Assembly: GCF_037975245.1 (NCBI RefSeq)
Contig: NC_092567.1
Span: forward strand, 16,235,876 to 16,299,875
Source: Apostichopus japonicus
Taxonomy: Eukaryota > Echinodermata > Holothuroidea > Aspidochirotida > Stichopodidae
Direction of reading: 5' to 3'
Length of the DNA stretch: 64,000 nt
Made by a program: the position numbers and the translations under genes. Positions within the stretch are counted from its first letter, which is position 1, and the number at the start of each line of letters is the position of its first letter. The notes below the pieces were generated by a model. The model saw nothing but the letters and a program-made list of their open reading frames with translations, did not search any database and had not been told where the DNA came from. This document shows, one piece after another, positions 36,389-50,600 of this stretch.

Positions 36389-37440
36389 TGTTTACCACGG
36401 ATTCCCAGCACTCAGAAAACGCTTCTCTCTAGACAAAAGTAACATTCTAGGAAGTTTTAGTCCTGTTGATTGATATGAAATGACGTTAATATGTCATATT
36501 AAACTTGTATTTTTTCATCAAGTTCGAGTCACTTTAGTACTCCTTTCACCTCGGATCTAATCAAAATAGCGCAATCCATTGTATGTATGATTTTGGGAAG
36601 GATTAATGAAGTAATTTTGGCCAAAATTTAACAAAATTTAAATAATAAAAATATAAAATAAATAAAAATAACAACAATTTACAAAATTGTCCGTATACGG
36701 CCAAAAATGAATGTTTTCAAAACAATGTCAGGATGTATACCACGGATTCCCAGCACTCAGAAACGCTTCTCTCTAGACAAAAGTGACATTCTAGGAAGTT
36801 TTAGTCCTGTTAATTGATATGAAATGACATATTTACTATTCAAATTATATTTCTTCATAAATATCGAGTGACTTTAGTACTCTTTTCAGCTCGAATCGAA
36901 TCAATAGGGCGCCATCGATCGTAGGTATAATTTTGCGAAGGATTTAAAAAGTCATTTTGGCCAAAAATTAAAAAAATCATAAGCCTTACAAAATTGTTCA
37001 TTTTCGGCCAAAAATGAATGTTTTCAAAATAATGTCAGGATGTATACCACGGATTCCCAGCACTCAGATGACCACTCAAGACAATAGTGATATTCTATGA
37101 AGTTTTAGTCCTCTTAATTGATATGAAATGACATCAATATATCATGTTCAAAGTTTATTTTTTCATAAATATCGAGTGATTTTATTACTCTTTTTAGCTC
37201 GAATCGAATCAAAAGTGGGCCATCGATCGTAGGTATAATTTTGGGAAGGATTTAAAAAGTCGTCATTTTGGCCAAAAATTAACAAAATCATAAGGGTATA
37301 TATAGCCTTACAAAATTGTTCGTTTTCGGCCAAAAATTAATGTTTCCAAAATAATGTCAGGATGTATACAACGGATCCCTAGCACTCAGATGACCCTTCT
37401 CTCAAGACAATAGTGACATTTTAGGAAGTTTTAGTCCTCC
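36389..37440. repeat. Tandem repeat, about 310-340 bp unit
   Basis: The anchor ACCACGGATTCCCAGCACTC recurs at about 36397, 36739 and 37046, and in altered form at about 37368. Each is followed by TAGGAAGTTTTAGTCCT-like and GGCCAAAAATKAATGTTT-like blocks. Three full units and a partial. Non-coding; lies between the 3' ends of the two host genes. From 37440 to 38510 nothing else is recognised. Confidence 0.9.
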
Positions 37441-38514
37441 AAGTCTTCATTTTTTCCCGTCAACTTTTTACCGTTCGAAAGAAATCAACGCAAAAGAAAT
37501 CTTCAATAGTAAACCAAATTTTATTTACTTTGATGTTCTCGGTATGATTATGTTCACATGACTAAGATATGAAATGAAGTTTCTTAATCTAGTCATTTTT
37601 TTTTATTGAACTGCAATTCTCTGAAATTGCTTATGAATAAAAACAAATAAAAATTAGATTACATAATTAAATCTTAAAAAATGAAATAAAAGTCAATTAA
37701 TAAAAACTCGGTAAATTCAGTATCGGTTAATGTAGTGTCTCGAAGAATTCCAAGTTAAGAAAAAAATATTGAACAATTGTAAGAAAGAGGAGGATGTTGA
37801 AAAACGTTGAAAAAAAGAAGAAACACCAAGTTCAAGGGTTTCCTTGGTTGAGATAAAAAGCACAGGCAACTATGTAATTCATTAAAAGAAATGCGTTGCA
37901 CAATGTATATGACCACATATACTCATGTACATTAATATCATTATTACCGACCACGGCTGAATATTCAAGTAACCCTGTTTTACAGTATAACTGCATCTGA
38001 TAAATTTACAAAAAGAAAAAACACCTAAAGTTCTCTTCCAAAGTATTGACCCTTTGATCTTAATAAGTGAAAATTAGTATATCCGATAATATGATCCTGA
38101 ACAGCTATGAAACATTAATTTCAGTACTCTCTTGGATTGTAAATGATAACAACGATGATTAATAAAAAATTAAACTCTCAAACTGAATAGACCCGTATAG
38201 TGTAAAGCTGTTTGTATGTTAAATCATCGCATAGCTCTTGCATACGGTACACGTTTCAAAACCCTACTGACGACTACTTGATATATTGCTGAATGTTATT
38301 ATGTCGATATCTCACATCAACATAACCAGAAGGTTCGCCTTTTTTCTCAACTATATGTGAAGTTCTTCAACGTGGATTTACTTTGGCAGCGTTAATGAAA
38401 AGGTTGGTCTGCTTCCGCAAAAGCGTAAAAGGATAAAAACAAATAAGTCCAAATATCACCATGGTAATGCCGGCGTCCGGAAATATTAACTGTTAATGAC
38501 ATGTCACGTGGGTT

Positions 38515-38679
38515 TTATTCAGGTATTTCTGTGAAAAACCCATAAAAACCAGATCGCTTTACAATCTCATCTGTATGAAAGAGAATGATCACGTGATGAG
38601 TTATCGACTCCCAAGTAAATGGTTCACTCGTTCGGCCGCAAAATCTTCCCGAGCGGTCATTGGACACTCCATCCACAAA
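38515..38679 (-). CDS. CUB12 C-terminal half, last exon
   Basis: Acceptor TTCTCTTACAG, then FVDGVSNDRSGRFCG, the CUB strand core PFTWESITHHVIILF, and GFYGFFTEIPE before TAA. The stop comes exactly where earlier C halves end, so the protein ends with a CUB. AATAAA overlaps the stop codon (38514-38519), an unusually close potential polyadenylation signal. Confidence 0.9.
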   Translation of the reverse strand, partial: FVDGVSNDRSGRFCGRTSEPFTWESITHHVIILFHTDEIVKRSGFYGFFTEIPE

Positions 38680-41600
38680 CTGTAAGAGAACAGGGTACAA
38701 TGACGTCAAGAAAGGAGAGAGGAAGTGGGCCTTCAATTAGTACCAATTTGGGTATGATGGGTACGTATAATATTGTGGTGTATATATGTTGTTTGGAAGA
38801 CAGGTAAGCAAAGCGAAATAAATCTGTCCATAAAGAATAAGTAAGTAACCAAAGCATAACCAAAGCAACAGGATGTTCCATTCTTCTTGTCCATAAAGAA
38901 TAAGTAACTAAACATATCATAATCGATGTTGCAGTTTGTTCCATACTTCAAATTAATCAAGAATAGGTAACTGAACAAAACGCAATCAAACTTGCAAGAG
39001 TATCCATACTCCACGTTTATAAAGAATAAGTAATGGATTAAAGCATAATGAAACTTGCATGATGGTTCGTAATACACGTTAATAAAGAAAAAAGTAACTA
39101 ACCAAAACATAATCACACTTGCATGATGGTTCATGCTCCACGTCCATGAAGAATAAGTAACTTACCAGAACATAATCAAACTTGCATGATGATTCATACT
39201 CCACGTCCATGAAGAATAAGCAACTTACCAGAACATAATCAAACTTGCATGATGGTTAATTTTCCACGTCGATGAAGAATAAGTAACTTACCAGAACATA
39301 ATCAAACTTGCATGATGATTCATGCTCCACGTCCATGAAGAATAAGCAACTTACCAGAACATAATCAAACTTGCATGATGGTTAATTTTCCACGTCGATG
39401 AAGAATAACTAACTTACCAGAACATAATCAAACTTGCATGATGATTCATGCTCCACGTCCATGAAGAATAAGTAACTTACCAGAACATAATCAAACTTGC
39501 ATGATGATTCATACTCCACGTCCATGAAGAATAAGCAACTTACCAGAACATAATCAAACTTGCATGATGGTTAATTTTCCACGTCGATGAAGAATAACTA
39601 ACTTACCAGAACATAATCAAACTTGCATGATGATTCATACTCCACGTCCATGAAGAATAAGCAACTTACCAGAACATAATCAAACTTGCATGATGGTTAA
39701 TTTTCCACGTCGATGAAGAATAACTAACTTACCAGAACATAATCAAACTTGCATGATGATTCATGCTCCACGTCCATGAAGAATAAGTAACTTACCAGAA
39801 CATAATCAAACTTGCATGATGATTCATACTCCACGTCCATGAAGAATAAGCAACTTACCAGAACATAATCAAACTTGCATGATGGTTAATTTTCCACGTC
39901 GATGAAGAATAACTAACTTACCAGAACATAATCAAACTTGCATGATGATTCATACTCCACGTCCATGAAGAATAAGCAACTTACCAGAACATAATCAAAC
40001 TTGCATAATGGTTAATTTTCCACGTCGATGAAGAATAACTAACTTACCAGAACATAATCAAACTTGCATGATGATTCATACTCCACGTCCATGAAGAATA
40101 ACTAACTTACCAGAACATAATCAATCTTCCATGATGGTTCATACCCCACGTCCATGAAGAAGAATAAGTAACTTACCAGAACGTAATCAAACTTGCATGC
40201 TGGTTCATACTCCACGTCCATAAAGAATAAGTAACTTACTAGAACACAATCAATCTTCCATGATGGTCCATACTCCACGTCCATGAAGAATAATTAACTT
40301 ACCAGAACATAATCAATCTTCCATGATGGTTCATACCCCACGTCCATGAAGAAGAATAAGTAACTTACCGGAACGTAATCAAACTTGCATGCTGGTTCAT
40401 ACTCCACGTCCATAAAGAATAAGTAACTTACCAAAACGTAATCAAACTTGCATGATGGTTCATACTCCACGTCCATGAAGAATAAGTAAAGAATAAGTAA
40501 CTTACTAGAACACAATCAAACTTGCATGATGATTCATACCGCACGTCCATAAAGAATAAATAACTTACCAGAACGTAATCAAACTTGCATGCTGGTTCAT
40601 ACTCCACGTCCATGAAGAATAAGTAACTAACCAGAACATAATCAATCTTCCATGATGGTTCATACCCCACGTCCATGAAGAATAAGTAACTTACCAGGAC
40701 GTAATCAAACTTGCATGATGGTTCATACTCCACGTCCATGAAGAACAAGTTAATAGCGACTCTAGTACCCACAGGAGCCTTAAAGTCAATACGACAATCT
40801 TCATTGTTCAGATAAGGATCAGGGAAAGATGGTGACGAGAAAAACCCAGAATGTCCCTCAAGTTTTTCGTAGCAGGCTGGAACTAAAACATATAAATTTG
40901 AATCGAATTATCATAACCTATAAACTCGTTTGAAGCAGCTGTGTTGCTTTTCATTCTGTAGGCGATGCTTCAAAACCTACCTAGAATTTGTTACTATTGA
41001 ACACTTTGCAATTGATCTAACCAGGACACCAATCTGCATTTCCATTTTTATGAACGGAGGAAACAAAATTGATTATATAATGATTTAATGAATAGTAAAT
41101 GTATAGTATTCGATTTTAATTTTTCTGCTCCAAGACTCCTCTTCATATCATTTATATGACGAAGATTTGATTACAAACATTGCCAACTAACAAACCATTC
41201 TACACACAAATACACTTGTATTAATGAACACAAATTTGATAACATATATTTGCGCAAGACATATAGAAGTAATTATTCTGTAATATTAACCACTGCTCTG
41301 GAATTTATGTATCAACCCCCCTTCCAAAAAATGCACTCTGTGCAAATAATAAATAAAACGTAGCTAATAAAATGGTAGTGCGGTTACAGATTTTATCAGA
41401 TCTTAATTATCAGGCTGATTAAAAAGAATCAGGTGTCAGCATCGAGAGACTTTTGAAGACAAGTCAACCAAGATAGGGCCTAGGCACGAAAACCAAACAA
41501 CATGATTAACTCGACTACACCCCCCTCCCCTACTCCCCCCCTTACCCTCACATCGGGACAGCAAATTTGTGATCATGACGACGTTTCGACCAGTGCGTAT

Positions 41601-44600
41601 CAAAAGTCCCTTGGTAAGGGAACTAGTCACTGCGCGTGATCAGGTTTAAGTTTTAAGCTTAGCGGACAATCTACTGCGGCATGGTTTACTACACACGATT
41701 ACAAGACCTTAACCAAGAGGCCGATAAGTATCGAGATATCCTATAACTGATGAACACTTACCATCGACGTCGCTTACTCCAGGGGTAGTTGACGGCAGTA
41801 CTTCAGAATAATTCGCAGCGAAACCTGAGAAGGCGGAGCTACCGTCGCTGTGGAAGGTTAAGCTAACGTGATTGGTTGAAGCCGTCCAATTGAAAGGATT
41901 TAAGGACCCACAATATCGAACCATTCTACCGTCTGGTACTGCTTGTATCTAGTGAAAGTAAAGTTTTGTTCTTCGTTTTATCCGAGGTGATGTCACATTA
42001 TGTATTGAAATAGCAGAGAGGAAACAGTCCCTAAAAATACGATGACGGGGAGAGGGGGACGTGGGCATAGTACTAATATTGTTGTCCTACAAAGATTCGG
42101 TGTCGAGAGTAACAAGGTGACCATGAATCTACCCAACTGCCAGGATGTGTCACCAACAAGACGCAATGTTCCTGATTACTGGGTGTAGTTTCCTCGGCAG
42201 ACAGCATGAATTTCCCGACACTTCAACCGCAAGATTGACCGTCGCTCTGAAACGGTCTCCCCCGTCATATTTCGAAAACTAGAGACAACTCTGGGAACCT
42301 GGCAGTGTCAATCATTCGCAGACAATCATTCCGTAGGGGGAAGTTGGGGGGGGGGGGTAACGACAGGATTCAGTCTATACACCCTTCACATCACATGTTA
42401 TTCCCTCGTCAGAGAAAATACCAGTTAATAAATCAAAACGACTGTCAAAGTAGTTATCTTATGCTCAATGCACTGAAGACGAGATGAAGATGAGGAAAGC
42501 AATCAAAATATGATTGAGACGATATTAACTTCATAACGACGGTTTGCAGTACTAAAACGCATGATAGCCATAGAAAAAATGATACCGCAATTGCTATAAT
42601 AGTTAAACAATACACAATTTTGGATTTTCTTGTTTTGTTTTTTTTACTTTTCCTTTTTTATATTCAAACGATGGTGGAGATTGATAACGGAAAACCAACA
42701 TGTAATTTACTACAAAGACGCAAAGGCAGTTGTGTTTTCAATGTGAACAATATGAGGGATGTTACGTATCTAGTACGTTACGTACGTACTTACGTTACGT
42801 TACGTTAGTAGATGTTACGTACGTTATAGATCAATTGGAAGTAATCAATTGGAAGTAACAGCAAGGCAGCTATTAAAGTAAATATCGTTTCTTTATGGCG
42901 AGATATTTTTTGTGATGGTATATATTAGAGATGGACCATTTAAAAAATGGGAATAGAGCGATCATGTGGATTCAACCGAATTCATTATCTTTTGTAAGCT
43001 GGGTTGATTTGATTGCATACGTAGAAGTGAAGACAGGTCGGAGAGGCGTGGGGTAATTGTAGCCAAATTCAATGAAAAGTATTTCTTTTATTCACATCAT
43101 CCGTGACGTCGCATAAATTCGCATACAAATGAAACACAGAGACTGGGCTGTAAGAATATACTTAATCTGGTATATATATGCTAATCGTACGCAGAACAGA
43201 CGCATACCATAAAAAAATGTTCATAAATGTGTAGTACTAGTATATCCTAAATAGACGTTTCAAATGAAAACTTCAGAGTCAACGTACCTCTAAGTAATCG
43301 AATTTACATTCCTCGTCACTTTCCAGATCGAAATGATAGAAAGAGATCAGAACGACTTTTCCTTTTTCCACCCGAATCGAATAATAACAATCCTGGTTGT
43401 AACCATAGTTAGCTGGAAAACCTGGACTCGAAAGATTGCCATCTGGATCAGTTAACGTTTGGTTGCAAGCTTTCAGGAAGACAAAATGAATGGTAAAGAT
43501 AAAGTTTTTGACGTTTTTCCTTTTAATTAAATAAAGTTAAAAGTTGTAGGTTAATAGTCTCGATTGATTCCAAGGCCCAACACGACTTAACACGACTTTA
43601 CAACACTTGTCCCCTGGTCCTTGGAAACTTGTCACACCCACACACCAAAGAGTGCGCCATCCACACATCGCCCCCCCCCCCCTTGTGAGGCACGACAGTG
43701 CACCACAACTACGGTGACGGCAGCCACAAACCAATTAGGGTTATATTATACAAGGTACCTCGCAAGTCCCCAGTTATACACCTGAATGAAGAGAGGCAAT
43801 GGATATATAGTGCCTTGCCTCAGAACACAACGCAATGATCTGACCAAGACTCGAACCTGGAAACCTTAGATTACAAGTCCGCTGCCATAACCACTTTACC
43901 ACAACGCTCTCTAATAATTATCTGTAACTGGTAGGCGTTAAATTCCATACGCATATTCATTGAACAGTTTTTTTTTACCAACCAAATCAAAGAAATGTCA
44001 TGGTAATGCTATAATTTAGCGGTTAAGTCATCATGAAATTTTCTATAAGCATAACTCAAAAGGCCCAGAAAGAGTGTTGCGGAAACGTTGGCACTTTTGT
44101 GATGTGAGAATGAAACTGTCCAGTTTTTTATCTCCAAATCTTGAAAAGCAATTCTCAAACTTCCTACTTTTCTAGCAAAATTCTCTCAGCCTTAGAAATA
44201 ATTATAGTATATATTTTTTAACAATGTAAAGAATAGGATACTTTTCGATGACAATTTCTAAAAAGAGGAGATGTCGCAACGAAATATCTTTATAACTCTG
44301 GAGTGTCATAACTTCAACAACAAAAAAAGAGGTCGCTACTCACCTCGAACAGGTTTCATTTCTTCGGTGATGAATCGAAAATGAGCAGTGAAGCCTTTTC
44401 TGGTTATCACATGATCGCTATGAAAAACGATCTTCGCCAAGTTGTTGCTGGACAACCAACTAAACACAGTCTTCTTTCCACAAAATCTGTCCATTGGCTC
44501 CAAATTATTGTTTTGTACCTAGATGGTGAACGATTCGATAAAAATAGGGATAAGAAAAACCCAATGCACCATATAAAATGGCTGAAAACAACTCAAATTA

Positions 44601-47600
44601 TCTCTCCCATTGCCAAATGACTGGTATGTCAGTATTGGCATTTTCCACTGAGGAGTAGTTATAAAAAATACTATTCCTTTGTTTTCTATTCAACACACTT
44701 TGTTTCTGAATTTATGTAGGTTTTTGTCTTTATTGCATAAGACTTGCCTGTTAGTTACAAGTCGTCTACCGTTTATCTCCGAACTCGAAGACACTTTGCA
44801 TATCTATTATAGATAATAGTGCATGATTGAGTATTCCTTCTGGTTATAATTCATACTTTTATTCGTACTTCATACTCGTACAAATCTTTTGTTTCATACT
44901 CATACATATTTTACTTGTACTCATACTCATACATATTTTACTTGTACTCATCCTTTAGGTATTTGTTTTACAAGTCTGCCATTTGGAATATTTTACGATT
45001 TCTCTCCGTACGTGGAAGACACATTTTGATATATATTAGAAATAATAGTGCATGACTAAGTATTCATACTGGATACAATTCATACTCATACTTCATACAA
45101 GAGCCTTTTGCTCGTACAAGTCATGTGTTTCATACTTATATATTACTGTACTCATTCTTTAGGTATTTGTGTAACAAGTCTGCCATTTAGACTATCACAC
45201 AATTTATCTCCGAACTGGAAGACACTTTGGATATCTATTATAGATTAGTGTTTGATTAAGTATTCATACTTTATACTATTCATACTTCATAAAAAGCCTT
45301 GTACCCATGATAGTCCAGTATTTCATACTCATAGAGAGTCATATCTTACTAGTACTCGTACTCATAATTATGGTACATGTGTTACATATCTGCCTGCTAG
45401 AGTGATATATAAGTCTATGATAAGGTGATGAAAATATATTTCCCATAAGAGAGTCCACATTCGTTGTACATTAAAATGTCTCTCCTGACACTATAACTGA
45501 AACAAGGAAACACAATCTAAATATTGTTGGGGCTCGTTATTCTAAATTCACGTTTTAAGTCGTCATATTGTGCTTCATATTCACAGGGTGTCCGATGGCA
45601 TGGTGAATGAAGGGGGGGGGGTGGGGAGAGGTTAGGTGGGGTAGGGATGGTGGGTAACGTTTGTTTTCCAACATGAGTATGAAAATAACCTCCACATATA
45701 CAAACGTGAAGTGGATACTAACCTCAACATAATCATATTTACAGTTCTTGGAAAGTTCCAAATCAAAATGATCGAAGGTAATTTCTACGATTTGGTTCAT
45801 GCCGGCTTGTATGTAATATGTGCAGTCTTGATCGTTGGGGTAGTTGCCCTCATGAAACCCCTCCGAGGATATAATGGTAGATTCCATCGAAGAGAAGACA
45901 CGATCACAAGCTAAGGAAAGAAGGATAAAGACAATTAAAGCACAGGAAGGTGAACGGTGGTGGAGTTGAAATATCACTCTATCATATATATTAAAGATAG
46001 CCTTGGTGGGATCTATTTCGAATTTTAAATCACATTTTAAATCTCTAATGGCCAAGCAAAATAAGACCGACTTATCATTTTAATTGGCAATATAGCATAC
46101 TGCTATGTACAAATTGCACTGAGCTGTCAACTTTTAGTACAACATTATGTTACTGAGTAACATAACATGGTCCCTTATTGTGTTATTTCTAGCGCTATGC
46201 AGGTCTCTAAGCTTGATTCTTGGAACTGAATGAGAACTCCGGAATCCTGCTTTAAATTCTGTAATCTTTATCAAAGGTAAATAGTGACATGTTTTCACAC
46301 ATAATATTTTGTTCCATATGGAACAGAAACAGAAGATTTGTTTTACCAGAGAGTTGTTCCATATAAACTCCCTGGTTTTACTCACAAGATGGAGCAGGAC
46401 GAGAAATGAACGTATACGAGGCCGTCAGTCTTTGGTCTCGACTCGGTGCATCGGTCTGAAAATGTATCTCTACCTCATTGGCGATGGAGGTCCACTTGAA
46501 TGTCGCCAAATCTCCACACAGCGTCACAGATTTGGAACTCGTCACGTCAAATATCTGCAAAAACAGTTGTTCAAAAGGTTATCAAAACTGTTTTGTTTTG
46601 TAGCTGACAGAATTCTCGTGTTACCTAATGTAGTAACTCCCCTCTCCTAATCATCATTCATGCGGGCAGCCTAAATTTAAAATAGCAACGGAAAACGGAA
46701 GTCAAAACTTGCGCCAGGGACATGTATGATTACGTCAGTTTTGCTCGTCCATGTTGTTGCTTAGCTGGTGACAGCAAAGGACAATGCGCTTCAGTAAAGG
46801 GTTTACTTCTTGTCATAGCAATTAGCTAAGGTGATCCTCTAAATAAAGGTACCAAAGTTATGTTAAAATGCTTATTGTAATAACGAAAGTGCTCATCTTG
46901 GTTTTGTTTTATTTATGAAAGCTAGGGACAATCAGCTTTGGAATTGGGGTCTGTCCTTTTCATATCTTATGCTCTTATGCATATGTTATCCTCGATATAT
47001 ATTTGTGTATCAAATTTCATTAATTAGAGTTGCAGAGTTGCCCTGTGTTTTAATATAGGTTCTATACTTACCATAGCAAACGTATCTGTGCATTCTGCGT
47101 TTGCCGGTAGGTAAACTTGCTCAAAGGAAATTATTATTTGCTGAGATGGGTGAGCTTGTATTAAAAACAGACAAGTAACGAATGTAGCTGAATTCAGCCA
47201 CGCTTGGTTCGGAACTAGTTCAATTCTTCCAGGGTCTTCAATTAGAACCAGGTTGCAATCTATTGTCAAATGGCAAGACGGAAAACAATGACAAATGATA
47301 TGCAAATATTAGTTGAATATAAATGCAGGAACAAAACACCCGTTCCAAAGAGAGCAATTAATATTATATACTTCTCATATAGGTATTTATATGAATTTAA
47401 TCATCATAAATATAGGTTAAAATGGCGACCAAATTAGTGAAAAGAAAGAAACACGAGGAAAGCAAGTGAAATACGTTTTCTTTGGTATGATCGATCATGT
47501 CAATTTACTCTGAAGTAGGGTCAGGGGGTAGGAAGCTTCCAAAAAGTGGGGGCACAACATCAGAGGGGCACTTTCTCATTCCACAACCACCACTCGTTAT

Positions 47601-50600
47601 GCTATAAACCGATACACACCGGCCATATCACTTAAATATATATGATGTGTTAGTATGCTATCAATACTATTTATTGAGATTGTTTATTGTTAACCGTGCT
47701 TACATAAAGATATTGGATGCCATTTTAAGAATAGCATGTACAGACTAAACATAAATAATTAAAGTAAAATATTAAAATTAAGAAAGGCTTAAGGTATCAA
47801 AAAGACAGTTCTTTTTTCAAAGTGGCACATTTTAATTGCCAGTAGGGCACATTTGCTATTTTTTTAAAGGGGGGGAGGGCACCTTCCCCCCGGCTCCTAC
47901 CCTCTCTGTAGGGTGGTAATTAAGCTACCCTGTACTACTGTACACTCTCCTCACCTTGTACCAATGGTGACGCTCGTGTCAACGTTTCGTAAGTTCCATG
48001 GAAACCTTTCAGTTCCAGGTTCTCATCTGATTTGAAATCTATGAGTACTTCATTGCCGAACGAAGTCCAGGTAAATGGATGCAGATGTCCACACACAATA
48101 TGGCTGTTTAGACTCGACATATCTGTAAGCTGATAAATATTAAACACGAACTATTGCATAAATGTGATGAACATTCATGTTCATATCCCTCACTGAGTGA
48201 CACTACCCCATTGTTTTTTGAAATTTCATTCTCAAACAGTTGGTTTAACCGCTCATTAATGCAATCTGTATTAATTAAGATAGAACTCATCATCAGTGGT
48301 ACCAAACAGTCATTTGAAGCATACATTCGCTACAAATTGCGTCATGTAATCAATTTGCTGATGCTTTCAACCAAATTAAAAAAACTGCAACTATTCAAGA
48401 TTCTCTGCACTAAGTTAATATTTTTGTTACCGGTTTGAAATGATTTTCACCTTTTTTTCATTCGTGATGGACCCTTTTTGAAGTCAGGGAGAAGCTGAAT
48501 GCATTTAGTTTTGTCTACTATGAATCACTACTTCAGTATCCTTGTATTTTCAATGGTTTTGAATGCTTCTATCTTCCCTATCATGCTATTTTAGTAACAA
48601 GTTGTACTCACTGTTATAAAGTCTCCATTTTGGCAACTATAAATGGTACCATTTCCTTCCAGTACAAATTCTTGCATATTTATTCGAACTCGTCTTCCAT
48701 TTATCGCATGAATTAATACCGAACAGAACTGATTCGGTGGGTAATTATCAGGAAAATCGGTCGAGACTAAAACACCTTGGTCCGCTGTGAGAGTCTTAGA
48801 ACAATCTGTTGGTGATAAATAATTAAAGGATAAATCGAAGTGTGATATCTTTGTTGCGTGATAATTTTCTAATATATGTAACTAACTTGAGGATAAAATG
48901 CTTAGCGTGTCAACAAAGTTTATATATATTAATCAGAAAATTACTATAATCCATTACCATAATTAGACATAACTTGACAACCTTTATCATTTTTTTTTTC
49001 ACAAAACGACTAAACGTGCTTTTTTTCACCAAACGACGAAGAGATCAGTTTTTTTTGTTTTTTGTTTTTTTAAGACTAACATTTCAGTTTGTTGTTGTTT
49101 TTTGCAAACCGGCGTACAGTTCAGATTTTTTTTTTTTTTTTTGATCACAAAACAACTTATAGTTCAGTTTCGTTTTCACAAACGATTAACAGTTCAGATT
49201 TTTCACAAAACGACTAACGGTTCAGTCTTTTGTTGTTATTTCACAAAACGACTATCAGTTCAGATTTTTTGTTGTTTTTTACGAAACGGCTTATAGTTCA
49301 GTTTTATGTTTTGTTTGTATCACAAAACAACTTATAGTTCAGTTTCGTTTTCACAAAACGAATGGCAGTTCAGTTTTTTGTTGTTGTACAAAACAACTGA
49401 CAGTTCTGTTTCTTTTTTCACTAAACGATTAACACTTCATTGTTTTCATAAAAAAAAAGTAGCCTGCAACTTTGGTCCTATAACATTACGGACATTTGCA
49501 CCACTCAAATTCTTTCTTTTAGGTGAGTTTGACTACTTGTCTTCTTTTCACAAAACGACCAACAGTTCAGTTTTTTTGTTGTTTTTACAAAACGACTAAC
49601 AGTTCAGTTTTTTGTTTTGTTTGTATCACAAAACAATTTACAGTTCAGTTCCATTTTCACAAACGACTAACAGTATAGTTTTTACACAAAACGACTAACG
49701 GTTCAGTTTTTTTTTGGTTATTTCACCAAACGACTATCAGTTCATTTCTCTGTTAGTTTTTACAAAACGACTAACAGTTCTTTTTTTTAATCACAAAACA
49801 ACTTATAGTTCAGTTTCGTTGTTCACTAAACGATTAACACTTCATTGTTTTCATAACATACATAATAGCCTGCAACTTTGGTCTTATAACATTACGGACA
49901 TTTGCACCATTCGAATTCTTTCGTTAAGGTGAGTTCAAATACTTGTCTCTGTTTAGTTAATACGTTGACCACATCTTTATTATTTCTCTTATCTTATCTT
50001 ATTACTTCCTACCAAAAAAATGAGAATAGAAAACACTGTCTTGAGAAGCTTTGTGTGACAATGAAACGACTCTAAATTTACGACATCCACCATTTTTGAG
50101 AAAAAGGTATTGTGGAGTTACTATGTTGTCGGGGTTGTCTGCATGGCATTGGCTGATATGATGCTTTCGCTAACTGGTATACATGGGTTAAACATGTTAC
50201 TCTGTGTTTTCACTCACCAGAATACGGTGTTCTATAGATAGCGTTGAAGTATATCTTCGCTCCTTCTGCCAACCCACCATCAGCTGATTGTGTTATCGTC
50301 ACAACTGCCTCGTTACTGTCAGATGTCCAAGTGTACGGGAAAGATGAATTCACATCGCATAATCTGTCTAGCCTTCCAGTAACTGAATCCTCGATCTAAA
50401 ATAACAACAATAATTATACATGTAAATGTATGTGTACTATATAAAAACAAGGTTTATCACTGATTACGTGATGCTTCATAGAACACATAAGCTGCCTCGC
50501 AATTACTGTGATAAAATTATACCCATGAAAAATTCAAATCTCCACTGAAAATAATAATAATATAAAGCATAAAAATGCTAACAAAGATTTTTATAAACGA

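Noticed and set aside
40428-40772. Minus-strand open frame with 21-residue repeats (FFMDVEYEPSCKFDYVLVSYL) as a separate repeat-protein gene
   Set aside because: It is the CUB12 N-half exon read through its donor into the 63-bp array; the frame breaks at a 13-bp insertion and many later units carry stops.
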